From Zygnema circumcarinatum (taxonomy: Eukaryota > Streptophyta > Zygnematophyceae > Zygnematales > Zygnemataceae): a DNA stretch of 64,000 nucleotides. This document shows, one piece after another, positions 13,401-23,213 of this stretch. Both the position numbers and the translations under genes were made by a program. The stretch spans positions 3,560,086 to 3,624,085 of the forward strand of contig CM074805.1 in the NCBI GenBank assembly GCA_037447605.1, written 5' to 3'. Positions within the stretch are counted from its first letter, which is position 1; every line of letters starts with the position of its first letter. The notes under the pieces were generated by a model. The model was not told where the DNA came from. It searched no databases and was given only the letters and a program-made list of their open reading frames with translations.

Positions 13401-16231
13401 GGGATAAGTGCTGCCAGAATGTACTCCAAAGGAACCTTGCCCATGTCCTGTACATAGAATCTGTGTAAAACATCTTCAGGGTTTTTAGGGTTGCACACGC
13501 GTAGTTTAGGAGACTGCACGTTCTTTGAGTCTTTGACATCAATCGTTTTAATGTTTTGGCGATTCGAGTTAGGACCACAGAGTTTATAAGGCAGCATCTT
13601 GAACTTGCCTTTGTGACAGTCCAAAAGCTTGTGGCGTTCCATGTGTTGGGAATTGGAAGTCGGCGGGGCACCCCAGAGGGGGTGCTACTCACAGCATATG
13701 ACATGAGCGTCCAAACCAAAACCTGCACACAGCCTTCGTCCCTTACCTTCACTCATAAGCTGGACCAAAAAGCTCAATATTAAACTGCCTACAACAAATC
13801 ATGGGTCATGTTCGACTTTTTGTGCAGAGGGGTGGAGGGCAGGGTCCCACCATGAGCGGCGGCCCATAGTCCGCAAGTAGAGAGCGGAAGATTGCAGAAG
13901 TGTACCGCCATGACCGGGCCGTGCGAGAGAGCAGAGCGGTAACCACGAGGGCCAAGCCGAGAAGGAGCCCCCAAAGACCATTCACAAGGCGCCACGTGTA
14001 CTCGTTGGCCTCCGCCCTGCATGCATGCATGCACCATCATCATCATATACCATGCTAGAAACAAATGCAAGCGCAGCATCAAGCCTCTGGTTGCTTTCAG
14101 TCTGCAGCATGTACATGATCACGCATGCATTGCTATTGCAAAGCATTCGAGATAGAACATTCTGCTTTCACCATTCGTCGTATGGTTTCCTTGTGTTTTG
14201 AACCCACCCGTACTCCTCGTTGACCTGAAACTCCTCCTTCCATCCTTTGATGGCCTCCTGCGCGAACAGTACGGCTATGAGCGCTCCGAACAGCTCTCCT
14301 GAAAACCGAGTGAACCTGCACTAAGAACATGTAAGAGCATCTCGAGTATATGTATTGGCCTAGTTGCCTGCCCCCTTTCCGGCCGTTAAGGTTGTAAGTA
14401 AAATTTTGATCGACAACAATCACTTGTCGACTTGATTTTCTAGGACATCGTTTGAGCAATGTACAACTTTTGGTGTTCCGAAATTTTCAAGGCTTGTGGT
14501 CTCAAAGCTTACCATTTTATAAGGTCGCAAATATTAAATACGGCGAGCAGGAGACACATGGCGGCCGTCCAGATGCACACCCATGCGGTCCATGCAAGAA
14601 ATAGTTCTCGTCCAAGTTCCCTTCTATCTTTGGCAAAATCATACATGAATATGTACAGAAGGACTATAGGCTCTGCTACTCCCACAATGAGGAGTGGCTG
14701 TCCGCCCACAAGTGCCTGCAGTTCCATTGTTACAAAATGAAAATCTTCCCTGAGGATATTTCACCCTCCAAAACACCGAAGGATAAAGTGGAAGGCAGAA
14801 GTTTCAATACTGAAGAAAAGATCTAATCAGAAGAAAGTTTAATTCACTGGATCAGTGACTTCAATAACTAGATGGCGACAAATGTCCTTGTCGAAAGCAT
14901 TAACGAATCCAGCCTTTGAAAGAACACACGAACCACCAGGAAATGTACAAGGAAGAGGAGAAGGAGCGAGAGAGGGAGAACGAGGAAGCAAAGGAGGAGA
15001 AAGAGGAGAGGGGGGGAAGAGAGAGATTCACCTGAATGATGCCTGCAATGCCAGTAGCAACCAGTACATTCACTCCCGTCAGGATGCCATCTGCAGAAAA
15101 GGCGACGTTACTAGTATGTAAACGTTTTGTCCAGAATCACGAATCAACTTATGTGTGCTTCTTTGCAGCGTACGAACCAGTGGACCCTAATTTATCCTAC
15201 GATGTGGAGCCGTATAATAACTGCATTCCCATGGTTGTCCGTCGACCATTTGCCTGTGCATGCATTAAATGTTTCACCAGTCGCTGACTATCTCTTCAAT
15301 AGTTCTCTGGAAGCCATGCTCTTTGACCCTATTCAGTCATGGATTAAGCACGAGTTCTGTTCTTTTGACTAACTCATCATTTTAATGTATGCCTATCACC
15401 ACCTTTGGGGGACAGATATCAAGCCTTTTTTTAAAAAAAATTTGAACGGACGTCCGATATGCAGGTTTTTAGATTGTACCCTTGACAAAACCCTTTCCAT
15501 AAAGAGGGAATGAAAATGATGTCAAGGTCGTCCATACAAGTTGCCTTATTGTCTCGCCGCTTCTTTTGCCTAAGTGCTGGGTGAGCATTAGGGCCAAAAC
15601 AACGGCTACTTTTGAGCATGAGAAATTGCAAGCATTCTACATCATTCTCTTTGGGAAACCAACCGTTTTTAAAAGTTACTGGCCTCGTACGCTTCAAGAA
15701 GTTACAGGTTTCCAATGTTTTCAATGTTTGGAACACGGACCAAGCTCAGGAGATACAAAGGGTCCTTTTATCTTTTTGCTTGCGCCTCTAAAAATGAGAG
15801 AAGGATCCTTTCGAGGAGGAAAACAAACTGCTCTCGGAAACACTTTTAAGGTTTTTGGGCTTTTAAGGTTTTTAGGGTTTTTAGAGAAACCCTAAAACCC
15901 GCACTACGACTTTTATGAGGCGCAGAGATCCTCACAATCGGCCAAAATGCAAGGCGGCAGCCTGCAACGACGACCTGAGAAGCAATTGTGCACCCCCGAA
16001 ACCCTAAACGGTGTAGTGCGCCCTACCCGTTGCAGTATTCAGCTGCTGCCCAAAGGCCAAAGCAGGCAGAACTGAGGCAAAGAATATGTACGTTGAAGGA
16101 GCAAAAATCCGAAATCCCATGCGCATTCCCTCTCTCCAGTCATGCATGTACCACGGCAGACGCGCGGCGACATCCTCCATTACCCCGGCTCCGGGGCGGA
16201 GGCGGAACTTCCCCATTGCTTCTTCCTGCAA
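10440..16231 (-). CDS. BOR: BOR-type borate efflux transporter (SLC4 family)
   Basis: BOR proteins are plasma-membrane exporters that move borate out of cells and load boron into the transport stream. Thirteen minus-strand exons join in frame: 16231-16027, 15090-15032, 14715-14513, 14315-14208, 14016-13851, 13722-13609, 13447-13220, 13033-12790, 12528-12314, 11983-11829, 11503-11314, 10811-10602, 10490-10440. They give 715 residues against about 700 for Arabidopsis BOR1. Diagnostic blocks are [16 protein letters not shown]-like text in exon 1 ([15 protein letters not shown]), [13 protein letters not shown] in exon 3, [12 protein letters not shown] and [13 protein letters not shown] in exon 7, HTKSLATLK in exon 8, [14 protein letters not shown] in exon 9 and [11 protein letters not shown] in exon 10. 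Hydrophobic segments recur through exons 1, 3-7, 10 and 11. The exon 6 donor is GC rather than GT. The C-terminal exon is only 51 nt and the tail is acidic. Confidence 0.95.
12252..12300. repeat. Telomere-like block (TTTTTAGGG)n
   Basis: Five to six tandem units of TTTTAGGG/TTTTTAGGG, 8-9 bp variants of the plant telomere unit. It lies in BOR intron 9, just past the exon 9 donor, and reads AAAAACCCT on the sense strand. Confidence 0.9.
13479..13492. repeat. Short telomere-like motif in BOR intron 6
   Basis: A single GGGTTTTTAGGG motif lies near the acceptor of the GC-AG intron between BOR exons 6 and 7. Confidence 0.6.
15846..15900. repeat. Telomere-like block in BOR intron 1, partly inverted
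   Basis: Several GTTTTTAGGG-like units are followed by the opposite orientation ACCCTAAAACCC, so the block can fold back on itself. Another AAACCCTAAA motif lies at about 15999-16008. Confidence 0.75.
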
Positions 16232-16360
16232 CAGCTGAAGCCCTAAGCAAACAACCTTCCTGCAAGCCTGAAGGCTGGCTCATGCATGCACGCGCTGCAG
16301 CCCCTTCGCAAGAAAAGAGCTCGGCAATGCGTGTGTGGAAGGAGGCCCATGGCAAGGAAT

Positions 16361-16390
16361 TGGCGATGATCTCACGATGGCGATGCCATC
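16361..16390 (+). repeat. Dispersed hairpin-ending repeat, copy A
   Basis: The unit ends in GATGGCGATGCCATC, a 6-bp hairpin with a 3-nt loop, preceded by TGATCTCAC. Related copies occur at 16482-16511 and 23517-23546. Confidence 0.6.
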
Positions 16391-16481
16391 AAATGCACAT
16401 GCATATGAACAAACGCAAAATGTAGAACCGAATGTGAAGCGGCTGCAGATTGTGCTAACTCACACTCATCGAAGAGCGAAC

Positions 16482-16511
16482 TGGCAGTGATCTCACGATG
16501 GCACACTCATC
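16482..16511 (+). repeat. Dispersed repeat, copy B
   Basis: It shares TGATCTCACGATGGC with copy A but diverges after that, so the terminal hairpin is lost. Confidence 0.5.
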
Positions 16512-17437
16512 GGTTGCTTTTATTAGAACTTGTCGGCCAAATCGTTCGAAAAAAATCTTTTGGAAAATTTTGTCTCGGTTCGGAAGCTTCACTTTCTACC
16601 ACACCGAAGGCAAAGAACAGAGCGGGCTCCTGCCACATGTCTGCATGCCGGCGTCGCATGCAAAGCGAGTGCCAGCCTTCGACAGTGCGCTTCGGGATCT
16701 ATCTCAAATAGCGCAGGAATGCATGTACCGGTTTCGAAATCAATTTCTTCAGGAAATGTCGCAAATTGACACTGTCCAATTGCTGAAGGGAAAGTCGTAG
16801 GCAGTAAAAATCTACAGGAGCACCAGATAAGACAAAGAGCAAAGACAAGCGCAACAGTGCAAGACTGCACTTTTACTTAGACATTGCTAACCTCTATTTC
16901 ATGGTAATAAAAGGATGGGTACAGTGGAGCGAAATGGCTACGATGGAGAAGGTTGAAATAGAACCCCGAAATTATATTCGGAAGTAAACAAATGCTTTTC
17001 TGCAAGAGGAAGGAGGGCAGGAGCAAGAGGGCGGAGGGGCCTAATGAAAATGGAGTAGGGAGAGCGGAAAACTAGTTATGCTCCAAATCCGGTATGACAC
17101 ACGTCGTGCATTGCATGCACCCATCAGATGAACCAACATGCTATCTTACAACCATACAATGTACAACAACATGCCATATCCAACACGCACCTACACAAGA
17201 CAAGGCACCATAGACCAAACTATGTACCACCCTAGGCCTTTCTTGTTAAGGTACCTCACTGACACAGCATTCTACCTCTATTTTCCCTTCGTACACTTCC
17301 TTTGCCCATCTATCCACACTGTGAGAAGCTGACCCATGCACACAGCTCTTTTGCATTGTGCTAGGCTTCGTTCCACTCGCATTTTTCACGACCATTCACA
17401 TGACACATGCCTGAGTGCACGTCAGTGTTTGGGACCA

Positions 17438-20400
17438 TCATGTATTCATTCGAACTTCCCCACTGTCAAGGGGCCACCCTCTTGTCCTTGCAGACCCGCT
17501 CTCTGCAGGCCGAGTCGAGTACAGCTGCAGACTGAGATGAAGGTCTGCCTCTTGCAGTCCATCCGCAGGTTGTGTCCCCATAGTCTTCACTTCTGCTTCG
17601 CCCACTTGAGGACAGGACCTTAGCTCCAACAATAGCTCCTGGGGATCATCTGACTTCATGCTCCGAGAGTGCTCTCCACTCGGTGACATGCTCCTCCTCT
17701 TCTTTTCAGATGACGAGCGATGCCGGCTGCGAGCTGCCCTATCTTCAGAGCCTCTCGGAGATCGTGAACAAGACACAGAACGCACCCGAGGTGGTGAACA
17801 AGACATAGAACGCTCCTGAGAACATGACCTTGACAGCGAACGCCCCTGGGAAGGGGAACGGGACATAGAACGATCCCGAGATTTCGAATGTGACATAGAA
17901 CGCCCCCGAGACTGCGAGCATGATAGGGAACGCCCCGAGCGCACTTGAGATTGTGAACGTGACAACGAACGGCCCTTAGATTGTGAAGGAGAAAGGGAAC
18001 GTCCCTGAGATCGTGAACGAGAACGAGACATTGCACGTCCTTGAGATCGCGAACGAGACCTAGAACGCGTGATTCGCCCATATCGCCTTGAGCTCGACGA
18101 AGTCAGTGACAGTGACCTCGACCGATATCGTGATCGAGATGAATGTGATGGTGATCGCAAAGGCATTCGGGAGCGACGACTCCTCCCAGTATATGAGCGA
18201 TCTCCGCATCTGCGTAGTCTGCGTTCCTCGTCCAATTCTTCCTTCAGTCGTTCGTTCTCTCTTCTGAACTCGGCTGCATGGGTCTGAGCCGCTTTCTTCA
18301 CATCTTTTTCGTGATGGTATCTGTCCTCCAGGTCAAGCCGCCTTCGCTCCAATAGTTCAACATCCGCGTCATACTTTTTGCGCATTTCATTAGCCACATC
18401 CCTTCCGTTCTTCTTGGCTTCAACCTCCCCTTGCTCCGCCTTGATTCTCGCCTTCTCTGCGAATGCCTTCTCCTCCTGCAGCACCTCGATCTCAAGCTTC
18501 AAATCTGCAACCTCGCGTTCTAGCAGCTGCATTCGCTCGAGTAATTCTGATGCTTCTCTTGTCAGCTGCCTCGCCTGCTTCTCCTCCTCATCTTGTCCCA
18601 AATGTAGCAGCTTTTCATGACTTCCAATCCCTGTCACACCATGTACAGCCAGGATTCCTTTACATTCTTCATTGAGGGCGGTCGCTTGCCCTCCTGCACC
18701 TCCCAATCCAACCATGCTTCTTTCTTCGGCCCTCTCCTGACTGCCTGGGCCACCTCCCCCCTCCATCTGTTTCGGCTGATGTTGCAACTCCTCCCTTTTC
18801 AATACAATGCCTTCATCTGAGCTTCCCGCTTCCACCATTCTCTCATCTTCAGCTTTCGGCTCATCCCCTCCCCTGTCCCTCTTATGCAGCTCCTCTTGCA
18901 AAATATACATCTCCTTCCGTTGCTCATCTATGGTCTTTTCCAAACTTTCAATTGTCGCTCGCAATTGTGCCACTTCTGATTCCACCATGGGCAGATTTTC
19001 CTTTGACGAACATGTCTGCTTTGGAAGTTGCTTCTCCTCCAATGCATGTTCCAATTCTTTCCTCAACTCCTCCATCTGCCTTCCTCTGTCCAAGAATTTT
19101 TCCCGCATGCCATTGTAGGACTTTGTGAGCCTCTCCTTTTCCCTCTCAAACTCCTCTTCCATACTCTTCATTGCTGCCTCCTTTTCCTTGAAATCCTCCT
19201 CGCTTACCCATCCTGACCCCCTTCCTCCGATCCTTTTCTTCAGCGCCGCCTTTGTGTCTTCCAACTCCCTTAATCTCACCATCACTCTTTCTCGGCTACG
19301 CTGTTCGTTCTGCAGTTCCACTCGCAGCTTCTTTGCTTCCATTTGAGCAGCAACTTTTTCACCATCCAATTCTCTTGTGAGCTCTTTATATTTCAACCAC
19401 TCCGTCATCTTTTTCTTCAACTCTGCTTCTGTCTGTGCCAGCCGACGCTGTAAATCCTCCACCGCCTTATCCTTTGGCGGTGGGGCTCCATCTTTGCCTT
19501 TTACACATTTTCCTACTGCCTGTGGAATTCCTCTCCCGTCAGCCAACCCCCCATATTTACCTTTCAATCCTGCAGCATTCTCTTTGTAGATAATCGCTTT
19601 ATCCAAACCATTTTTCGCTTGTGCGTTCGCTTCTCCTCCCGCACCTTCCAACAGATCACCCTTGGCCCTCAATTTCTCCTGCAGCCCCTTCACCAACTCT
19701 TCCTGTTCCAACAGGCGTTCAATCCATTTCTGCTCCTCCGCATTTCCTGATGTCGAAAGTTCTTCGTTCCTCTTCATTGCTGCCTCTGCTTTCTCCTTCC
19801 AAAACTGCCCTTCTTTCTGCGATTCTGCCAACTTCTCCTTCAGCTCATTCTCCTTCATTGCAGTGGCCGACTTTGCCTCTTCCCCTCTCACTTCTGACAA
19901 TCGCTGCAACGCTGCTTTTAGCTTCCCGTCGGCCTCCTTCTTCTGACATTCCACCACAGCCTTCAACTTATTTGCCTCCTCCACTGCGGCCAATAGCTTT
20001 GATTTCTCGTTTTCTAGCCTGCTCAGCACAATGGCGTTCTCACTCTCTTTGGCAGTAGCAAGCTTTTCCATTTCGGCCGCCTGTCGCGATAACTCTCCAT
20101 TCTTTTGTTGTACCGCAGCAACTGCTTCCCCCCCCTCTTTCAACAACTGGACTAACCTGTCTACCTCTTGTTGAAGAACAGAAATATGCTTTTCCTTCTC
20201 TCGTAGCATCACCTTTGACTCCCCGTTCCCTTGCAACTCTCGCATCAAACTGTTGATTGTCTCCTCCTTGTCTTTTACAAACTTGATCAAATTCAATTTG
20301 TCTTGTTCTTGCTCTTGCCGAACAGCATCAGCCATATCTACCTTCTCCTTCAAAACTCTAATGGTATTATCTCTCTCTTGCCGTTCTCGCCAAACATTAC

Positions 20401-22093
20401 CAATTAGCTCCTCTTTTTCCTTAAGCGACCTGTTCAGATGATGCTTCTCTTGCCGCAAACTTGCAATCGACTCTCCTTGCTCTTTCAGCGTTTTCTGTAA
20501 TTTATTCTTCTCTTGCTGTATGAGGTCAGTCACCCCCTCCTCTTTCTTCAATAATCGGTTCAGGTCCTCTTTCTCTTGTCGTATGTTAGCAATCCTCTCA
20601 TCCCTCTCCTTTAACATTCTAACGCAAATTTCTTTCTCTTGCCGTAGACGACCAATTGCTTCGTCCCTATCTTTCAATATAATGGTGACCTTCTCTTTCT
20701 CTCGGTGTATGGTAGTAACAGTCTCCACCTCCTTTTCCAGCCTTCTGTTCAAATCGACTCTCTCTTCCTGTAATGTTTGTATTGTTTCCTCTTTCTCTTG
20801 CAATAACCTTTTCGTTACTTCATTCTCCTTCAATACCTTAAGAACCTTTTCCTCTCCTTCTATACGAAGCACATTTGCTTCCTCTAACCTCCGTTGAAAC
20901 TCTTTGCTTTCCTGCTCCCACTGTTTCCTTTCCTCCTGTAGCGCTCCCATCACTCTCCTTAACGAACCATCCCATGTTTCTCTTTCTACCCGCCACGCGT
21001 TCTTCTCTGATTGCAGCACCTTGATCTCTGACTCCCTCTTTTCCTTTTCCCTTTCCCAAGCTTTTCTTTCTTCCACCGAATTCGTCCTTCTTTCCACTGC
21101 ATCCTCATTCTTCTCACTCACTGTGCTGTCCATTCCAACTCTGGCATCTCCCCTCCTTCCAACGCTCCAATTTTCATGAACCAGTTTCAAACTTTCAAGC
21201 TCATCTAACAACTTTTGTTCTCTGGCTTTCAGCTCTATCCGTTCACGCCTCCAGTTCTCCTCCACTTCCTGTAATCTGGTAGACCATTCCAAAGAGACCT
21301 CTGTAATAGCCTCTTCTTTCATTCTTTCCACATAGTCGTCGTCGTATCCAATCACAATTCTCCCACCTTCTTCCTCACTCCACTCTTCATCTACCTGCAC
21401 CATGACTCTCTCTGCAACATCATTTCCAGCATCATCCATTTTTCCTCCAGCTTGGTTGAGATCCAGCTGCCCCCTTCCTTCCGCTACAGCCTCGGCCACC
21501 TCATCCCTTCCAACAAGGTTGCAATCATGAACCTCTCCTTCCCTGCATGGCGGTGTGGCTGTCCCTCCGTTTGGCGTCCGGTTGCCTGACTGGCTTTGAG
21601 CCGCTACCACAGCTGAAGATGGGAGCATTTCCCGACTGATCCTCTCTCCTCTCTGCCCTCGATCATCTACCACACTTCGAGCAAGCCCATCATTCTGCCT
21701 CTGAAAGCCACCTTTACCATTGTTCGACTCAAGCATCCCGTAGCGGTCACGGCATGAACGAGCTGAGCGTTTCACTAATCCGAGCTTACTTAGCTTATGC
21801 AATTGCTCAACTCCATGGATTTCCACAAACTGCATCAGTACAGAATCTTCTTCTGAAGACCACTTCCCCCGCTTTGAACGAGGCTCGGTTGGACTGACAC
21901 TGTTTCGTCGAATCTTTGCATTTTCATGCTCTTGCCCTCCAGTCAATCTAACAGCTAAGTCGACAGAATTCTTATCCGCAAGGCTTTTCTTGGCCTTCTC
22001 CTTTACCCAGTCATGAGGCAACATTCGCTCTGAAATTAATCCGTTTGGACTCTGAACTAGAGGGCGCCCCTGCTTCGGACTCCTATAATCCAT
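17438..22093 (-). CDS. Giant SANT/MYB, coiled-coil, RS-tail protein (1551 aa, single exon)
   Basis: The frame is open for 1551 codons without introns. Residues about 75-122 form one MYB/SANT repeat (RGKWSSEEDSVLMQFVEIHG, then RSARSCRDRYGML). From about residue 230 to 1330 the protein is almost continuous charged coiled coil with heptad spacing. Inside this, residues about 431-556 are six tandem 21-residue units. Residues about 1340-1480 are an RS-rich tail built from decapeptides such as RSMSRSPSQG. The last 70 residues are not RS-rich. The combination suggests a nuclear protein that binds DNA or chromatin, self-associates and enters splicing speckles, but this is inference and I know no named family with this architecture. 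The nearby gene at 24930-26111 has a related MYB block. A telomere-like block lies about 500 bp upstream of the start codon. Confidence 0.85.
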   Translation of the reverse strand: MDYRSPKQGRPLVQSPNGLISERMLPHDWVKEKAKKSLADKNSVDLAVRLTGGQEHENAKIRRNSVSPTEPRSKRGKWSSEEDSVLMQFVEIHGVEQLHKLSKLGLVKRSARSCRDRYGMLESNNGKGGFQRQNDGLARSVVDDRGQRGERISREMLPSSAVVAAQSQSGNRTPNGGTATPPCREGEVHDCNLVGRDEVAEAVAEGRGQLDLNQAGGKMDDAGNDVAERVMVQVDEEWSEEEGGRIVIGYDDDYVERMKEEAITEVSLEWSTRLQEVEENWRRERIELKAREQKLLDELESLKLVHENWSVGRRGDARVGMDSTVSEKNEDAVERRTNSVEERKAWEREKEKRESEIKVLQSEKNAWRVERETWDGSLRRVMGALQEERKQWEQESKEFQRRLEEANVLRIEGEEKVLKVLKENEVTKRLLQEKEETIQTLQEERVDLNRRLEKEVETVTTIHREKEKVTIILKDRDEAIGRLRQEKEICVRMLKERDERIANIRQEKEDLNRLLKKEEGVTDLIQQEKNKLQKTLKEQGESIASLRQEKHHLNRSLKEKEELIGNVWRERQERDNTIRVLKEKVDMADAVRQEQEQDKLNLIKFVKDKEETINSLMRELQGNGESKVMLREKEKHISVLQQEVDRLVQLLKEGGEAVAAVQQKNGELSRQAAEMEKLATAKESENAIVLSRLENEKSKLLAAVEEANKLKAVVECQKKEADGKLKAALQRLSEVRGEEAKSATAMKENELKEKLAESQKEGQFWKEKAEAAMKRNEELSTSGNAEEQKWIERLLEQEELVKGLQEKLRAKGDLLEGAGGEANAQAKNGLDKAIIYKENAAGLKGKYGGLADGRGIPQAVGKCVKGKDGAPPPKDKAVEDLQRRLAQTEAELKKKMTEWLKYKELTRELDGEKVAAQMEAKKLRVELQNEQRSRERVMVRLRELEDTKAALKKRIGGRGSGWVSEEDFKEKEAAMKSMEEEFEREKERLTKSYNGMREKFLDRGRQMEELRKELEHALEEKQLPKQTCSSKENLPMVESEVAQLRATIESLEKTIDEQRKEMYILQEELHKRDRGGDEPKAEDERMVEAGSSDEGIVLKREELQHQPKQMEGGGGPGSQERAEERSMVGLGGAGGQATALNEECKGILAVHGVTGIGSHEKLLHLGQDEEEKQARQLTREASELLERMQLLEREVADLKLEIEVLQEEKAFAEKARIKAEQGEVEAKKNGRDVANEMRKKYDADVELLERRRLDLEDRYHHEKDVKKAAQTHAAEFRRENERLKEELDEERRLRRCGDRSYTGRSRRSRMPLRSPSHSSRSRYRSRSLSLTSSSSRRYGRITRSRSRSRSQGRAMSRSRSRSQGRSLSPSQSKGRSLSRSQSQVRSGRSLSCSQSRGRSMSHSKSRDRSMSRSPSQGRSLSRSCSQERSMSCSPPRVRSVSCSRSPRGSEDRAARSRHRSSSEKKRRSMSPSGEHSRSMKSDDPQELLLELRSCPQVGEAEVKTMGTQPADGLQEADLHLSLQLYSTRPAESGSARTRGWPLDSGEVRMNT
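17770..18030 (-). repeat. 30-bp minisatellite encoding RS decapeptides
   Basis: On the minus strand this stretch encodes about eight near-tandem units of ten residues with consensus RS(M/L)SxSxSxG, such as RSLSPSQSKG, RSMSHSKSRD and RSLSRSCSQE. Phase is kept except for one three-residue insertion. The 30-bp period is visible in the DNA as recurring GACATAGAACG-like blocks. Confidence 0.8.
20426..20803 (-). repeat. Six tandem 63-bp units encoding 21-residue coiled-coil repeats
   Basis: Exactly six consecutive 21-residue units start at 20803, 20740, 20677, 20614, 20551 and 20488 on the minus strand. Examples are LKERDERIANIRQEKEDLNR and LKEQGESIASLRQEKHHLNR, each followed by one more residue. 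The next unit is 24 residues and more diverged. Twenty-one residues equal three heptads, so the array extends a coiled coil without breaking register. Confidence 0.88.
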
Positions 22094-22600
22094 CTCAACT
22101 GAAACTGGTGATTGATCCTACTTCAAGTATCCCTAAACCAGGCATACTCGTTCAACTGGACGAGGATGCCCTTCTGTTCCTCCTCTACTCGGGGCTTGCA
22201 TAGCTCCCATACGTATGCCCCTTTGTAAATATCGCTCTGCATCAGAAATATGCAGAATAACAAGCTTCTATGGCTCAATACTTGACGACGATCTGTACGT
22301 AGGTATACAAATCATTGAGTACGATTTTCCACCGTGAAATACAGAAGGTGTTGAGCGACTAATTATGAACATATACTCGGCCCATACAACCAAGATCCCA
22401 GTCGCAACTCCTGCCATGTGAAAGACAACGAAAATAATGGAGGACTCACCTCTACCTCCATCTCTTCATCGAGCTTCAAAAACTGTGCTGAATTTAAACG
22501 CGCTGAGAAGCTGCAGCTCAGAGCGTAGTTCCCCAATTGAAAACCTGTTTTCATGCTCATGAATCAGGGGCGGGACCGGCGCGGGCTGGGGGGGCTTGCA

Positions 22601-22699
22601 GTTTAGGGTTAGGGTTGGTTAGGGTTGGGAGTTAGGTTCGAGTTCGTTTTTAGGGTTTTAGGGTTTTTAGGGTTTTAGGGTTTTTAGGGTTTTTAGGGA
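22601..22699. repeat. Telomere-like block TTTAGGG/TTTTTAGGG
   Basis: About 100 bp of TTAGGGTT, TTTTAGGG and TTTTTAGGG variants. It lies upstream of the giant MYB-RS gene and directly beside the MITE-like element that starts at 22716. Confidence 0.9.
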
Positions 22700-22707
22700 C
22701 AGAGTGT

Positions 22708-23094
22708 GTTTTGCCTATAGCTCCGTATGTATCAAACGCGTTAATACACTGTATAATACATGCGTATTATACAACATTTAAAAATACAGTGTATTTTTAA
22801 TGTATTTAACGTATTTTTTTTATTTTCGTGCTTAGTTGAACAAAGATTGATTATAATATTGAAATTCCAGCACTTGCCAAGTCACGTCACTTGCCAAACA
22901 CTCAACACGTGTGACTTGGTCCGTACATGTTGGTACACCCCTTCCGTATATAATTTCCGTACGTATCTATGTTCCGATTGTACGGATGTTAACAGTTGCG
23001 TTAAGGTATTATACAGTGTATAATACAGTATTAATACTGTATTATACATTGTATCGAACCTCAGTGTGTATAATACGGAGCTATAAGTTTTGCC
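22708..23094. mobile_element. MITE-like element with 13-bp inverted ends and 8-bp target duplication
   Basis: The element spans about 22716-23086. Its left end TATAGCTCCGTAT (22716-22728) is the exact reverse complement of ATACGGAGCTATA (23073-23085). The same 8 bases GTTTTGCC flank both sides (22708-22715 and 23087-23094), with one extra A on the right. The interior is AT-rich, lacks coding capacity and is full of TATAATAC palindromes, including a perfect 30-bp palindrome at 23018-23047. Short size, inverted ends and an 8-bp duplication fit a non-autonomous DNA transposon. Eight base pairs is the length typical of hAT elements, but the ends do not let me assign a superfamily. Confidence 0.72.
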
Positions 23095-23186
23095 CCCCCT
23101 CAGATTTTGGAAAAGCTGCACAGGTCGGACTAGTGAGTGGATCGTCTAGCCAACCTTTTTGAACTTTTTTTTTGGAAGTGTTCAAT

Positions 23187-23213
23187 GTTCAAATGAAAAG
23201 GTTTCATTTGAAC
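23187..23213. repeat. Inverted repeat with 12-bp arms
   Basis: GTTCAAATGAAA and TTTCATTTGAAC form perfect 12-bp arms around a 3-nt loop. Outer bases GTGTTCA and TGAACAC extend the pairing after a mismatch. Confidence 0.75.

Larger units (their letters stand above)
16232..17437. other. Intergenic region upstream of BOR and downstream of the MYB-RS gene
   Basis: No gene is seen. The first few hundred bases should carry the BOR promoter and 5' leader on the minus strand. It holds two copies of a dispersed motif ending in TCTCACGATGGC (16361-16390 and 16482-16511). Several short ORFs lack homology and differ between frames. Confidence 0.6.

Noticed and set aside
19621-20058. Plus-strand ORF of 145 residues opposite the giant coiled-coil gene
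   Set aside because: Antisense of repetitive Glu/Lys codons naturally yields long Ser/Phe/Leu ORFs; similar shadows fill the whole gene.
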